A stretch of DNA of 64,000 nucleotides from Halobaculum marinum. Its GTDB lineage: Archaea > Halobacteriota > Halobacteria > Halobacteriales > Haloferacaceae. The notes below the pieces were generated by a model. That model ran no database searches. It saw nothing but the letters and a program-made list of their open reading frames with translations, and was not told the origin of the DNA. The position numbers and the translations under genes are program-made. Where the stretch lies: the NCBI RefSeq assembly GCF_029338555.1, contig NZ_CP119989.1:2046001-2110000 (forward strand), read 5' to 3'. Of this stretch, positions 48,943 through 57,417 are shown piece by piece; the first letter of the stretch is position 1; every line of letters starts with the position of its first letter.

Positions 48943-50049
48943 CTACGTGTGACTGTCGTCGAGCGGTTCGTGTCGGACGCGGTAGCCGGTCGCCGTCGAC
49001 GACACGGCGGTCGCTTCGTATACGCGGATGTCGCGCTCGGCTTTCGTGACGACGGGGAACTCGTAGTGGGTGGCGTCGTAGCCAGGCGACTCCGCCCGGT
49101 CGGCGACGAACGCGCGGTGATCACGGAGGCGCCGGCGACCCCGTTCGCGCGCGAGCGCCGGCAGGTCGGCGACTCGGTCGTCGAACCCCGCGGCGAACCC
49201 GGGGTCGCGTTCGACGCCGACGGAGTCGCGGCCGGAGGCCATCGCCGCCATCGTCGTCGTCCCGGTGCCCCAGAACGGGTCGAGCACGCGGTCGCCGTAC
49301 GTCGAGTACATCGCGATCAGGCGGTACGGCAACTCGAAGGGGAAAGCGGCGGAGCGCTCGCGCGGCGCGGCGGCGTCGAGCGCTTGGTCGGCGCCGCGGA
49401 GGTCGTCCCACGTGTCCGAGAACCAGCGGTTGCGCTCCTCCCAGAAGTACGCCGAGGCGTAGCGGGTGTCGTCGCCGGGGTCGAACGACCGCCCGTCGCC
49501 GTTGCGGAACACGAGGACGTGTTCGTGTTCGAGCGTGACGTACGCGTTCGGCGGGAGCGTGCCGCTCCCCATGAACTTCGTCGGCGAGTTCGTCGGCTTG
49601 CGCCACAACACGCCCGGCAGTCGGTCGAGGCCGTGGTCGCCGAGCGCGTCCGCCACTCGGGTAGCGTTGTCCCACAGGCGGAAGCGCCCGCCGACCGAAC
49701 GAGTCGCGTCGCCGACGTTCACGCACGCGACGCCGCCGGGCGCGAGCACACGGGCGACCTCCTCCCACGCCGGTGCGAGCGTCTCGTGCATGGCGTCGAA
49801 CGCCTGCTCGGCAGCGGCGTCGTCACCGGTTTCGGCGGTCGTGAGTGCCTCGCCGACCGCCGGGTCGAGGTCGGCGAACAGGTCGTCCCACTGCTCGACC
49901 ATCGGGTACGGCGGCGAGGTGACGACGAGGTCGACGCTGTCGTCGGGAATCGGGAGGGAACGAGCGTCGCCGACGCTCACCGTGTGTGCCGTCTCGAACG
50001 CGGCGCCGACACCGGGCGTCTCGTCGACTGGGTCGTCGTCGCCGCTCAT
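48943..50049 (-). CDS. beta-class DNA methyltransferase (N4-cytosine/N6-adenine type), orphan
   Basis: 368 residues. Catalytic motif IV TSPPYPM at 44-50 precedes motif I DPFWGTGTTTMAAMASG near 260, the beta-class order; an S-PPY motif suggests N4-cytosine, though N6-adenine is possible. Between them lies the target-recognition region (VLWRKPTNSPTKFMGSGTLPPN, ALEHEHVLVFRNG). No restriction endonuclease or specificity gene is nearby, so this is an orphan. Haloarchaea have a conserved orphan m4C methylase for CTAG, and CTAG is very rare in this window, which makes CTAG a likely target. Confidence 0.87.
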   Translation of the reverse strand: MSGDDDPVDETPGVGAAFETAHTVSVGDARSLPIPDDSVDLVVTSPPYPMVEQWDDLFADLDPAVGEALTTAETGDDAAAEQAFDAMHETLAPAWEEVARVLAPGGVACVNVGDATRSVGGRFRLWDNATRVADALGDHGLDRLPGVLWRKPTNSPTKFMGSGTLPPNAYVTLEHEHVLVFRNGDGRSFDPGDDTRYASAYFWEERNRWFSDTWDDLRGADQALDAAAPRERSAAFPFELPYRLIAMYSTYGDRVLDPFWGTGTTTMAAMASGRDSVGVERDPGFAAGFDDRVADLPALARERGRRRLRDHRAFVADRAESPGYDATHYEFPVVTKAERDIRVYEATAVSSTATGYRVRHEPLDDSHT

Positions 50050-50115
50050 CGGGTCACCGGTTCGGGGCGCGTGGCCCTGGCGAATAAACCCCGGCGATCC
50101 GAGCGAACGGTCTGC

Positions 50116-50472
50116 CTACTCCGTGCAGGTCTCGAGCCACTCGCCCGCCCACGACTCGACCTCGCTGAACACGACCGACAGCGACTCTCCCTTCGGCGTC
50201 AGCGAGTAGTACGTCGCCACCGGCGCGTCCGGTTCCATCCGCTTCTCGACGAAGTTCATCTCGCGGAGGTCGTCGAGGACGCGCGACAGCGTCCGCGCGC
50301 TCGCGTCCGTGGAGCGCTTGAGCTCGTTGAACCGCTTCTCGCCGTCGAGCAGGTCGTGCAGCACCACCAGTCGCCACTTCGACCCGACCTGTTCGAGCGC
50401 GTCGACCACCGGACACGGGCCGGCGTCGAGGGACTCGGCGGACTCCACCGATCGCGGTTCTTCTACAGCCAT
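50116..50472 (-). CDS. HxlR-family winged-helix regulator
   Basis: 118 residues. The HxlR fold starts GPCPVVDALEQVGSKWRLVV, then LLDGEKRFNELKRSTDASARTLSRVLDDLREMNFVEKR as recognition helix plus wing, and YYSLTPKGESLSVVFSEVESWAGEWLETC as the dimer helix. The N-terminal Cys in GPCPV is where redox-active HxlR proteins (YodB, HypR) sense thiol stress, and a second Cys lies near the end. An 18-bp perfect palindrome sits directly upstream of its TATA box, so it probably controls itself. ATG chosen; one GTG precedes it in frame. Confidence 0.92.
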   Translation of the reverse strand: MAVEEPRSVESAESLDAGPCPVVDALEQVGSKWRLVVLHDLLDGEKRFNELKRSTDASARTLSRVLDDLREMNFVEKRMEPDAPVATYYSLTPKGESLSVVFSEVESWAGEWLETCTE

Positions 50473-50494
50473 CACCCGACGTACAACGTGGCGG

Positions 50495-50519
50495 GTTATA
50501 GCGGTTCGGATCCGAACCG
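50495..50519 (-). promoter_or_regulatory. palindromic operator and TATA box of the HxlR gene
   Basis: The 18-bp perfect palindrome CGGTTCGGATCCGAACCG (50502-50519) lies immediately upstream of TATAAC (50495-50500 on the minus strand). The TATA is centred 26 nt before the ATG, a leaderless layout. The dyad covers the BRE side of the promoter, an ideal place for a dimeric HxlR protein to block or recruit TFB. Confidence 0.72.
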
Positions 50520-50564
50520 GGTTACACCAGACAACCGCGTGTCACGACGACACCACTCGGGTCG

Positions 50565-50858
50565 CTACTCGCCGTCGGGTGCGCGGGCGGCGCGCCGGGC
50601 CTCCCAGTTCTTCAGCGAGTCTCGGACTGCGGCGAGGTCCTCGGGGTCGCCGGCCTCGCGACTGTCCACGACAGTCCACCCACCGTCGGGGTCGTACCCC
50701 AGTCCGTAGATAGTGTCGCCCGCCTGCACGGCGAGCGCGCGGATGTCGTCGTCGTCGACGCCGAGCGGCGCGGCTTCAGTGATACTGTCCGCCTCGCGAA
50801 ACGCCTCCAGTTCTGCCGAGCGGAGCGGTCGCGACGGGAGCGACTCGATGATGGACAC
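50565..50858 (-). CDS. conserved hypothetical protein, uncharacterised
   Basis: 97 residues from GTG (VSIIESLPSRPLRSAELEAF). A small soluble alpha/beta protein: ADSITEAAPLGVDDDDIRAL, VQAGDTIYGLGYDPDGGWTVVD, then a helical C-terminus (DLAAVRDSLKNWEARRAARAP). The start is uncertain: a GTG at 50870 and a TTG at 50909 are also in frame. The only TATA-like patch (GATATCGAATC around 50920) fits the GTG starts better. No family recognised. Located between HxlR and YbaK genes on the same strand, with gaps of about 80-90 nt. Confidence 0.6.
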   Translation of the reverse strand: MSIIESLPSRPLRSAELEAFREADSITEAAPLGVDDDDIRALAVQAGDTIYGLGYDPDGGWTVVDSREAGDPEDLAAVRDSLKNWEARRAARAPDGE

Positions 50859-50941
50859 GCTGGTGGGCACGACCGGGACCGAGTTGAACGGTTCGACTCG
50901 GCGTGCCAACGAAGATTCGATATCGCGGTAGAGGGTTTACG

Positions 50942-51412
50942 CTACTCGAACGCCGACACGTCCGTCGGATCTGCGATCCGGCGCAGCTCGGCTGGAGACA
51001 GCGCGAACACCGCGTCTGGCGTCCCAGCGGCGGCCCAGATCCGGTCGTGGTCGAGGAGCGACTCGTCGAGGAACGTCGGGATCGGCTCGTCGTGACCGAA
51101 CGGCGGGACACCCCCGATGCTCCACCCGGTTGCGGCCTTCACCTGCTCTGGACTGGCGGTGCCGACGGTGTCGACCTCGAGTTCGGCGGCGAGTGCGTCC
51201 GTGTCGACCCGGTTGTCGCCGGCGGTGAGCACGACGACCGGCTCGCCGTCAGCCGAGCAGACGATGCTCTTGACGATCTGGGGGACGGCACAACCGACGG
51301 CCGCCGCCGCGTCTGCGGCGGTTTTCGTCCCCTCGGGGAACTCCTCGATCACGGGGTCCAAGTCGTACTCATCGCGGACGCGGGCAGCGAATCGTTCGGC
51401 GCTGGGGTGCAT
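50942..51412 (-). CDS. YbaK/EbsC-type aminoacyl-tRNA deacylase
   Basis: 156 residues. The YbaK/ProX fold hydrolyses mischarged tRNA, mostly Cys-tRNA(Pro) or Ala-tRNA(Pro). Blocks seen: FPEGTKTAADAAAAVGCAVPQIVKSIVC with the conserved Lys, VVVLTAGDNRVD, TGWSIGGVPPFGHDEPIPTF (the GG-PPFGH signature) and AAAGTPDAVFALSPAELRRI. The start MHPSAERFAARV was chosen because a long in-frame extension upstream encodes Arg-rich sequence. Near metG, so a translation-quality role fits, although shared transcription is excluded (divergent). Confidence 0.92.
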   Translation of the reverse strand: MHPSAERFAARVRDEYDLDPVIEEFPEGTKTAADAAAAVGCAVPQIVKSIVCSADGEPVVVLTAGDNRVDTDALAAELEVDTVGTASPEQVKAATGWSIGGVPPFGHDEPIPTFLDESLLDHDRIWAAAGTPDAVFALSPAELRRIADPTDVSAFE

Positions 51413-51575
51413 ACGCCAGCCGAGAGCGCGGTGCGGCAAGTACCTGCGGACCGTACCAAGTCTGTACACCGAGAACTGGTTCACCGCGAGCCACTCCAGA
51501 ACCCGACGAGGAGTCGGACGCATTCGTCGCCGCTGTCTCCACCCGCCGTCGGCGCGAGGACCCTCGCCCGATTCG

Positions 51576-51592
51576 GCGGGCTTTAGGCCCGC
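51576..51592 (+). promoter_or_regulatory. inverted repeat surrounding the metG TATA box
   Basis: GCGGGC-TTTAG-GCCCGC: perfect 6-bp arms around a TTTAG core that is the TATA-like element, centred about 27 nt before the ATG. A protein bound here would occlude TBP. The transcript should start downstream of it, so it is a DNA rather than an RNA element. Confidence 0.5.
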
Positions 51593-51610
51593 ATCCTCCA
51601 CACGTCACCT

Positions 51611-53701
51611 ATGAGCAACGACGCATCCCGCACACACGAGGCGTTCCCGACGGACGCCCCGGCGGTGGTGACGTGCGGCCTGCCGTACGCGAACGGCGAC
51701 CTGCACATCGGCCACCTCCGGACGTACGTCGGCGGCGACGTGTACTCGCGCGCGCTCGAGTCGCTCGGCCAGTCGACCGCGTTCGTCTGCGGGTCGGACA
51801 TGCACGGCACCCCCATCGCCGTCCAGGCGATCGAAGAGGGGATCGACCCGGAGGCGTTCGCGCTGGAGTGGCACGAGCAGTACGCCGAGACGTTCCCGAA
51901 GTTCGGCGTCGAGTTCGACAACTACGGCCACACCCACGACGACGCGAACCGCGACCTCACCTACGAAATCGTCGATCGACTCGAGGCGGAGGGGTACGTG
52001 TACGAGAAGGAGATCAAGGTCGCGTGGGACCCCGTCGACGAACAGCCGCTCCCGGACCGCTACGTCGAGGGGACGTGCCCGTACTGCGGCGAGCACGCCC
52101 GCGGCGACGAGTGCGACGAGGGGTGCGGTCGCCACCTCGAACCCGGCGAGATCGAAGACCCGGTCTCGACCATCTCCGGGAACCCCGCCGAGTACCGCGA
52201 CCGCGCACACAAGTTCTTCAAGGTCTCTGAGTTGTCGGAGTACCTCGACGGCTTCCTCGACCGACTGGAGGGCACCTCGAACGCCCGGAACCAGCCCCGC
52301 CAGTGGCTGGAGGACGGCCTCCAGGACTGGTGTATCACGCGCGACCTCGACTGGGGGTTCGACTACCCCGGCGAGGACGACCTGGTCCTCTACGTCTGGG
52401 TCGACGCCCCCATCGAGTACATCGCCTCGACGAAGCAGTACACCGAGCGCGTCGGCGCCGACACGTACGACTGGGAAGAGGCCTGGCGCGAGGACGGCGA
52501 GATCGTGCACGTCATCGGGCGCGACATCATCCAGCACCACACCATCTTCTGGCCCGGGATGCTCCACGTGGCCGACTTCGTCGAGCCGCGCGCCGTGATG
52601 GCGAGCGGCTTCATGACGCTCGGCGGGAAGGGCTTCTCCACCTCGCGAAACCGTGCGGTGTGGGCCCGAGAGTACCTCGACGAGGGGTTCCACCCGGACC
52701 TGCTGCGCTACTACCTCGCCACCAACGGCGGGTTCCAGCAGGACGTCGACTTCTCGTGGGAGAAGTTCCGCGACCGCGTCAACAACGAACTCGTGGGGAC
52801 GGTCGGCAACTTCCTGTACCGCTCGCTGCTGTTCGCCCACCGCAACTTCGAGGGGACGCCCGAGGCGGACGTGAGCGAGGAGGTCGAGGCCCGCATCCTG
52901 GAGGCCATCGACGACTTCGAAGCCGGCGTGAACGACTACTCCGTCCGCGCGGTCGGCAACGCGACGGTCGACTTGGCGCGCTTCGGCAACGAGTACATCC
53001 AGCGCGAGGAGCCGTGGAACCTCGTCGGCGAGGACGACGAGGCCGCCGCCCAGGTGATCCGCGACTGCGTCCAGATCGCGAAGGCGGTCGCCGTCCTCTT
53101 CGAACCCATCGCCCCGGAGACGAGCGAGGAGTTGTGGACCCAACTCGGCGAGTCTGGCTCCGTCCACGATGTAACGGTCGACGCCGCGCTGGAGGCGCCG
53201 CCGCGCGACTTCGGCGCCCCCTCGGAGCTGTACGAGAAGATCGAAGACGAGCGCGTCGAGGAACTCAACGAGAAACTCGAGGCGCGCGTCGCCGAGGCGA
53301 CCGCCGACGACGCCGGAACCGAAACCGACGAGTCGGACGCGGACGGCGAAGGTGACGTGAGCGATATCGAACCCGTCGCCGACGACCGCATCAGCTTCGA
53401 CGAATTCCAGGACCTCGACCTCCGCGTCGCCGAAATCGTCGACGCCGAGCCGATCGAGGACTCCGACAACCTCGTGAAACTCACCGTCGACATCGGCCTC
53501 GAGGAGCGCCAGATCGTCGCCGGCATCAAACAACTCCACGACGTCGACGACCTCCCCGGCACGAAGGTCGTCGTCGTCGCGAACCTGGAGAAGGCCGAAC
53601 TGTTCGGCCACGAGTCGAACGGGATGCTGCTGGCCGCGGGCGAGGACGCCGACCTGCTGACGACGCACGGCGACTCGCCGGTCGGCACGAAGATCCGGTA
53701 A
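51611..53701 (+). CDS. metG: methionyl-tRNA synthetase with C-terminal tRNA-binding domain
   Basis: 696 residues. Class I synthetase: HIGH motif in YANGDLHIGHLRTYVGGDV near residue 30, zinc-knuckle CPYCGEHARGDECDEGCGR near 157, and a KMSKS-equivalent KGFSTSRNRAVW near 340. The anticodon-binding helical bundle follows, then an acidic linker (EATADDAGTETDESDADGEG). A C-terminal EMAP/Trbp111-like OB domain (FDEFQDLDLRVAEIVDAEPI onward) helps bind tRNA. Full-length. The TATA box inside an inverted repeat is 27 nt upstream, so the mRNA is likely leaderless. Confidence 0.97.
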   Translation: MSNDASRTHEAFPTDAPAVVTCGLPYANGDLHIGHLRTYVGGDVYSRALESLGQSTAFVCGSDMHGTPIAVQAIEEGIDPEAFALEWHEQYAETFPKFGVEFDNYGHTHDDANRDLTYEIVDRLEAEGYVYEKEIKVAWDPVDEQPLPDRYVEGTCPYCGEHARGDECDEGCGRHLEPGEIEDPVSTISGNPAEYRDRAHKFFKVSELSEYLDGFLDRLEGTSNARNQPRQWLEDGLQDWCITRDLDWGFDYPGEDDLVLYVWVDAPIEYIASTKQYTERVGADTYDWEEAWREDGEIVHVIGRDIIQHHTIFWPGMLHVADFVEPRAVMASGFMTLGGKGFSTSRNRAVWAREYLDEGFHPDLLRYYLATNGGFQQDVDFSWEKFRDRVNNELVGTVGNFLYRSLLFAHRNFEGTPEADVSEEVEARILEAIDDFEAGVNDYSVRAVGNATVDLARFGNEYIQREEPWNLVGEDDEAAAQVIRDCVQIAKAVAVLFEPIAPETSEELWTQLGESGSVHDVTVDAALEAPPRDFGAPSELYEKIEDERVEELNEKLEARVAEATADDAGTETDESDADGEGDVSDIEPVADDRISFDEFQDLDLRVAEIVDAEPIEDSDNLVKLTVDIGLEERQIVAGIKQLHDVDDLPGTKVVVVANLEKAELFGHESNGMLLAAGEDADLLTTHGDSPVGTKIR

Positions 53702-53889
53702 CGCCGACTCGACGAGCCTTCTTCAGCCGCTAGCGCGCTCCGTGAGCGGCATTGCTTGCCCTTGATCGGCCTCTCTGCCCTTCCCTCAGTAGTGGGTCCG
53801 ATTGTGTCCGTATATCTCGTCCTGCGATACCAAATGGCCGATCCGAGACGAACCTCCAACCGTGAGTCGGCACAGAAGAAGACCTTGGA

Positions 53890-54741
53890 TCAGCCGACGA
53901 GCACGCGCACGGCGACGCCGTCGGGGGCGGAGGCGACGAGGGCGTCACCATCGGCACGGAACGCGACCCCGGCGTCGGCGAGGTCGGAGCGGACCGCATC
54001 GAGCGCCGTCTCGTCGGAGACGACGACCTCGAACTCCCGTAGCCCCCGACCCGATGCGGGACTGGAGCGCCGATTCCACGTGTTCAAGCCGATGTGGTGG
54101 TGGTAGCCACCCGCGGCGACGAACAGCGCCTCGGCCTCCCAGCGTTGACGCACGTCGAACCCGAGCGCGTCGACGTAGAACGCCTCCGCCGCCTCGAGGT
54201 CGGTCACTTCGAGGTGGACGTGGCCGACGGTCGTGTCGTCGGGAGCCGGGTCGCCTGCTGCGTCGAACTCGCCCGCTCGGTCGGTGAGTAGCGACTCAAC
54301 GTCGAGCGGGAGCGTGTCCATCTCGACGCGGTCGTCGGTCTCGGGCCACGCCTCGCGCGGGCGGTCGCGGTACAACTCGACGCCGTTCCCCTCCGGGTCG
54401 CGGAGGTACAGCGCCTCGCTGACGCGGTGGTCGGAGGCGCCGGTGATCCGAGCCCCGGCCTCACGGGCACGGGCGAGCGCGTCGCCGAGTGCCGCGCGAG
54501 AGGGGAACAGGAACGCGGTGTGGAACAAGCCGGCGGCGTCGCTGGGTCGCGGTGGCGCGTCCGGGTCGTGGACGAGGACCAGCAGGTCTGTTACGGGCGT
54601 CCCGAGCACGGCGCGGTCGTCGTCGCGCTCGCGGACTCGCAGGCCGACGACGTCACGGTAGAACGCGAGGACGCGGTCGAGATCCGAGACCGCGAGCGTG
54701 ACGGCACCGATGCGAGCCGCCGGTGAGGCGTTGTCGTTCAC
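53890..54741 (-). CDS. VOC-family protein with two glyoxalase/extradiol-dioxygenase domains
   Basis: 283 residues, GTG start (VNDNASPAARIGAVTLAVSD). Two vicinal-oxygen-chelate modules: residues ~8-120 (LAVSDLDRVLAFYRDVVGLRV, YLRDPEGNGVELYRDRP) and ~160-283 (GHVHLEVTDLEAAEAFYVDALGF, HHHIGLNTW). Metal-binding His/Glu residues are visible in VHLEV, HHHIGLN and the paired GVELY and FEVVV segments. The layout resembles catechol 2,3-dioxygenase (CatE-like) proteins. Substrate unknown. The 188-nt gap to metG has no clear element beyond a TATA-like GTATATC near 53810 on the plus strand. Confidence 0.85.
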   Translation of the reverse strand: MNDNASPAARIGAVTLAVSDLDRVLAFYRDVVGLRVRERDDDRAVLGTPVTDLLVLVHDPDAPPRPSDAAGLFHTAFLFPSRAALGDALARAREAGARITGASDHRVSEALYLRDPEGNGVELYRDRPREAWPETDDRVEMDTLPLDVESLLTDRAGEFDAAGDPAPDDTTVGHVHLEVTDLEAAEAFYVDALGFDVRQRWEAEALFVAAGGYHHHIGLNTWNRRSSPASGRGLREFEVVVSDETALDAVRSDLADAGVAFRADGDALVASAPDGVAVRVLVG

Positions 54742-54820
54742 GACAGTGTGGGCGCGAGCGACCGAGATAGGCGTGGCGGCGACGGCGGCCCGATCCGGCG
54801 TTTGCGACGGGGTCGGGGAC

Positions 54821-55996
54821 TCACTCTGGGAGCCACGACGCGCGCTGAGCCGCGACGAGTCCGACGAGGAGGAGCGCGAGCCCCGCAGCCGCGGCACCGA
54901 ACACCGCGTCGTAGCCGAAGCCCGCCTCGCGCAGCGAGCCGACGAACGACGACCCCGTCGCCTGCACGATCATCATCGAGGCCGAGTAGACGGCGTACGC
55001 GGAGCCGCGAGTCGCGTCCGGCAGCGTGTCGAGGAGGTACGTGTCCATCGCCGGGAACAGCGAGTGGATCACGTAGCCCGTCAGCGCCGACACCACGAGC
55101 AGCGGCACCAACCCGGAGACGCTCACCAGCGCGAACAGGCAGGCGACGAACGACCCCAACACCGCCAACAGGTACGGGACGTGTGGGAGGCGGTCGGCGA
55201 GCCGCCCGGAGACGAGGAACGCGGGGACGCCGGCGCCGAACACGACCGTCAGCGCGTTACGGGCGACGTTCGGCGGGAGGCCCTTGTCGAGCATGTACAG
55301 CTCGTAGAAGTTGAACACGCCCTGCCAGACGAAGCCGGTGACGCCGAGGATGAGGACGCCGGTGAGGATGGTGCGCCACTCGGTCCGCGCGGCGCCGAGC
55401 AAGTCGCGGTCGTCGGCGCCCGCTTGCGGGAGGTCCGCACCGCGTGCGGTCACGAACAGCGCGAACGTCACGACGGCTGCGGCGACCGCGATGACGGCGA
55501 AGACGGCACGCCAGCCAACGAAGGCGCTGATGCCGAGCCCGAGCGCGACCGTGACGAAGGGCGCCGCGAGCACCGCCGCCAACTGGCTCGCGGTGCCGTG
55601 AATCCCCATCACCCGCCCCACGGTCTCCGGGAACAGTTCCGAGACGAGCGGGTTCCCCGCGATGAAGTAGACGCCGGAGGCGAGCCCCATCCCCACGGCG
55701 GCGATCATCAGTACGTCGATGCCCGGCGCGAGGCTCGCGAACGTCGCCGCGAGCGTGAGTACGACGCCCGCGCCGAGGACGACGTAGTGCCGCGGCACTC
55801 TGGTGAGGAGCCAGCCGGTCGGGAGTCTGGGTGCGGCGCTCCCGACCCACACGAGCGTGACGAGCAAGCCCGCGGTCGCTTCCCCGATCGAGAAGGTGTC
55901 GATGAACTCCGACAACAGCGGCGCGAACACCACGCGCGCCATGTTGACGAGGAAGACGGTGGCACACAACGATCCGAACAGCCGGCCCCTGGACAC
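54821..55996 (-). CDS. major facilitator superfamily transporter
   Basis: 391 residues, GTG start (MSRGRLFGSLCATVFLVN). Twelve hydrophobic helices in two halves joined by a cytosolic loop (RGADLPQAGADDRDLLGAARTEWRT). The MFS motif A region is WLLTRVPRHYVVLGAGVVL in the first half and SGRLADRLPHVPYLLAVLG in the second. It resembles the general sugar/drug-type DHA or NarK-like single-chain porters; substrate not predictable. Convergent context: VOC gene downstream, zinc-finger gene divergent upstream. Confidence 0.92.
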   Translation of the reverse strand: MSRGRLFGSLCATVFLVNMARVVFAPLLSEFIDTFSIGEATAGLLVTLVWVGSAAPRLPTGWLLTRVPRHYVVLGAGVVLTLAATFASLAPGIDVLMIAAVGMGLASGVYFIAGNPLVSELFPETVGRVMGIHGTASQLAAVLAAPFVTVALGLGISAFVGWRAVFAVIAVAAAVVTFALFVTARGADLPQAGADDRDLLGAARTEWRTILTGVLILGVTGFVWQGVFNFYELYMLDKGLPPNVARNALTVVFGAGVPAFLVSGRLADRLPHVPYLLAVLGSFVACLFALVSVSGLVPLLVVSALTGYVIHSLFPAMDTYLLDTLPDATRGSAYAVYSASMMIVQATGSSFVGSLREAGFGYDAVFGAAAAGLALLLVGLVAAQRASWLPE

Positions 55997-56103
55997 GATT
56001 CACCGTTCGCGCGACCGGGGTCAAGCCTTCCGACTCGCCGTCGCCGTGGGCGCCGTTCGCAGGCAACGCCGTGCTTTTGTGCCCCACCCATCAATCCACG
56101 GTC

Positions 56104-56274
56104 GTGAAATCGACACGGAAGGGGCTCCGGAAGGGCGAGTTGGAGAAGGACAACTACGAACGACTGCTGTGTGCAGAGTGCGACAAGTCGCTCGCGAAAG
56201 AGAACCCACCGGACGAGGTGTACTCGGTCCGCCGGTGCCCGGACTGCGGGCGTGAGTGGAAGGAACTGCGCTGA
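56104..56274 (+). CDS. HVO_0758-family small zinc-finger protein
   Basis: 56 residues from GTG (VKSTRKGLRKGELEKDNYER). Two CPxCG-like zinc knuckles: LLCAECDKSL and RRCPDCGREWKEL, with a basic N-terminus that could bind nucleic acid or protein. It matches the HVO_0758 group of haloarchaeal micro-proteins, where homologues are expressed and needed for normal growth or biofilm traits, but no molecular function is settled. A TATA-like GCTTTTGTG is 30 nt upstream. The length is exactly typical for the family; an in-frame ATG 33 nt earlier is unlikely to be used. Confidence 0.87.
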   Translation: MKSTRKGLRKGELEKDNYERLLCAECDKSLAKENPPDEVYSVRRCPDCGREWKELR

Positions 56275-56373
56275 GTACCAGATCCGACACGACCACCACT
56301 GCCGAACGACTCCCCGACCGCGCACCAGCCCCCTCCCACGCCGCGTGGAACGTCCGCCGTTGCCGACTCTTCT

Positions 56374-56384
56374 ACTATAAAAAG
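56374..56384 (+). promoter_or_regulatory. TATA box of the ABC exporter operon
   Basis: ACTATAAAAAG, the best TATA sequence in the right half of the window. It gives an expected start near 56403 and a 50-nt leader to the ATP-binding protein ATG. An in-frame-shifted ATG at 56427 lies between, but its ORF runs over the ABC gene without coding character. Confidence 0.65.
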
Positions 56385-56454
56385 TCTCTCACCACTGTCC
56401 GGCGCGGCGACTGTCGGTCGTCGGTAATGTCCCCGATGCACGTACGAGTTGGTG

Positions 56455-57417
56455 ATGCCTGCCATCACCATCGACTCGCTCCGCAAGGAGTACGGCGACG
56501 CCGTCGCCGTCGACGACCTCTCGCTCACGGTCGAACGCGGCGAGGTGTTCGGGTTCCTCGGTCCCAACGGTGCCGGGAAGTCGACGACGATCGACACCCT
56601 CCTCGGCTACGTTCGCCCGACAGCGGGCACCGTCACCATCCTCGGACACGACGCCGTCGCCGAGTCTCGTGCGATCCGCCAGCGTGTCGGCGTCCTCCCC
56701 GACGGGTACGCGCTGTACGAACGGCTGACCGCCCGCGAACACCTCAAGCTCGCCGCCTCCTTCCGAGCCGCGGACGACGATCCGGAGGCCGTCCTCGAAC
56801 GTGTTGGCCTGGTCGACGCCGCCGACCGCCGCGCGGGCAACTTCTCGAAGGGCATGACCCAGCGGCTCGCGCTCGGGATGGCGCTCGTCGGCGACCCCGA
56901 CGTGCTCCTGTTCGACGAGCCCTCGACGGGGCTCGACCCGACCGGCGTCGCCGAGCTCAGACGGATCGTCGCCGAAGAGGCCGCCGGCGGCACGACCGTG
57001 TTCTTCTCTAGTCACGACCTCGCGCAGGTGGAGGCGACCTGCGATCGGGTCGCCATCCTCGGTGACGGCCGACTTCTCGCGGTCGACACCGTGGCCGGGC
57101 TCCGCGACCGGTACGGCGCGTCTGTGACGCTCTCGATCGAGGCGACGCCGCTCCCCGACTCGGACGTGCTCGGGTCGATCGAGGGGGTGCGTGGTGTCTC
57201 CCTCGAGGACGACCGCCTCGTCTGTCGGTGTCGCGACGCCGAGTCGAAGGTCCGGGCGCTCCGTGCGGTGTTCGACGCCGACGTGGAGGTGTTCGACGTC
57301 GACACCGAGTCCGCGTCGCTGGAGGATCTCTTCGCCGCCTCCGTCGGCGACGACGCGCCTCCGTCGGCGTCCGCACCGAGCGCCACGGTCACCGCAGAGA
57401 CCGGAGGTACGCAGTGA
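56455..57417 (+). CDS. ABC transporter ATP-binding protein (ABC-2 exporter type)
   Basis: 320 residues. Walker A GPNGAGKST at 36-44, Q-loop in RVGVLPDGYALYERLT, signature NFSKGMTQRLALG near 130, Walker B LLFDEPSTGLDP near 152 and the H-loop in FFSSHDLAQVE. The C-terminal ~90 residues (SIEATPLPDSDVLGSIEGV onwards) are the regulatory extension common in CcmA/NatA-like exporters. The permease gene overlaps the stop by 4 nt. Substrate is unknown; multidrug, lipid or antimicrobial-peptide export are the usual roles for this type. Confidence 0.94.
   Translation: MPAITIDSLRKEYGDAVAVDDLSLTVERGEVFGFLGPNGAGKSTTIDTLLGYVRPTAGTVTILGHDAVAESRAIRQRVGVLPDGYALYERLTAREHLKLAASFRAADDDPEAVLERVGLVDAADRRAGNFSKGMTQRLALGMALVGDPDVLLFDEPSTGLDPTGVAELRRIVAEEAAGGTTVFFSSHDLAQVEATCDRVAILGDGRLLAVDTVAGLRDRYGASVTLSIEATPLPDSDVLGSIEGVRGVSLEDDRLVCRCRDAESKVRALRAVFDADVEVFDVDTESASLEDLFAASVGDDAPPSASAPSATVTAETGGTQ

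Noticed and set aside
53834-54106. Possible plus-strand ORF starting MADPRRTSNRE, with a TATA-like GTATATC upstream
   Set aside because: It runs antisense over the two-VOC gene and has shadow-like composition; the promoter spacing may be accidental.
56427-57011. ORF starting MSPMHVRVGD just ahead of the ABC ATPase gene
   Set aside because: Becomes Arg/Pro repeats in the wrong frame of the ATPase gene; no start context better than 56455.
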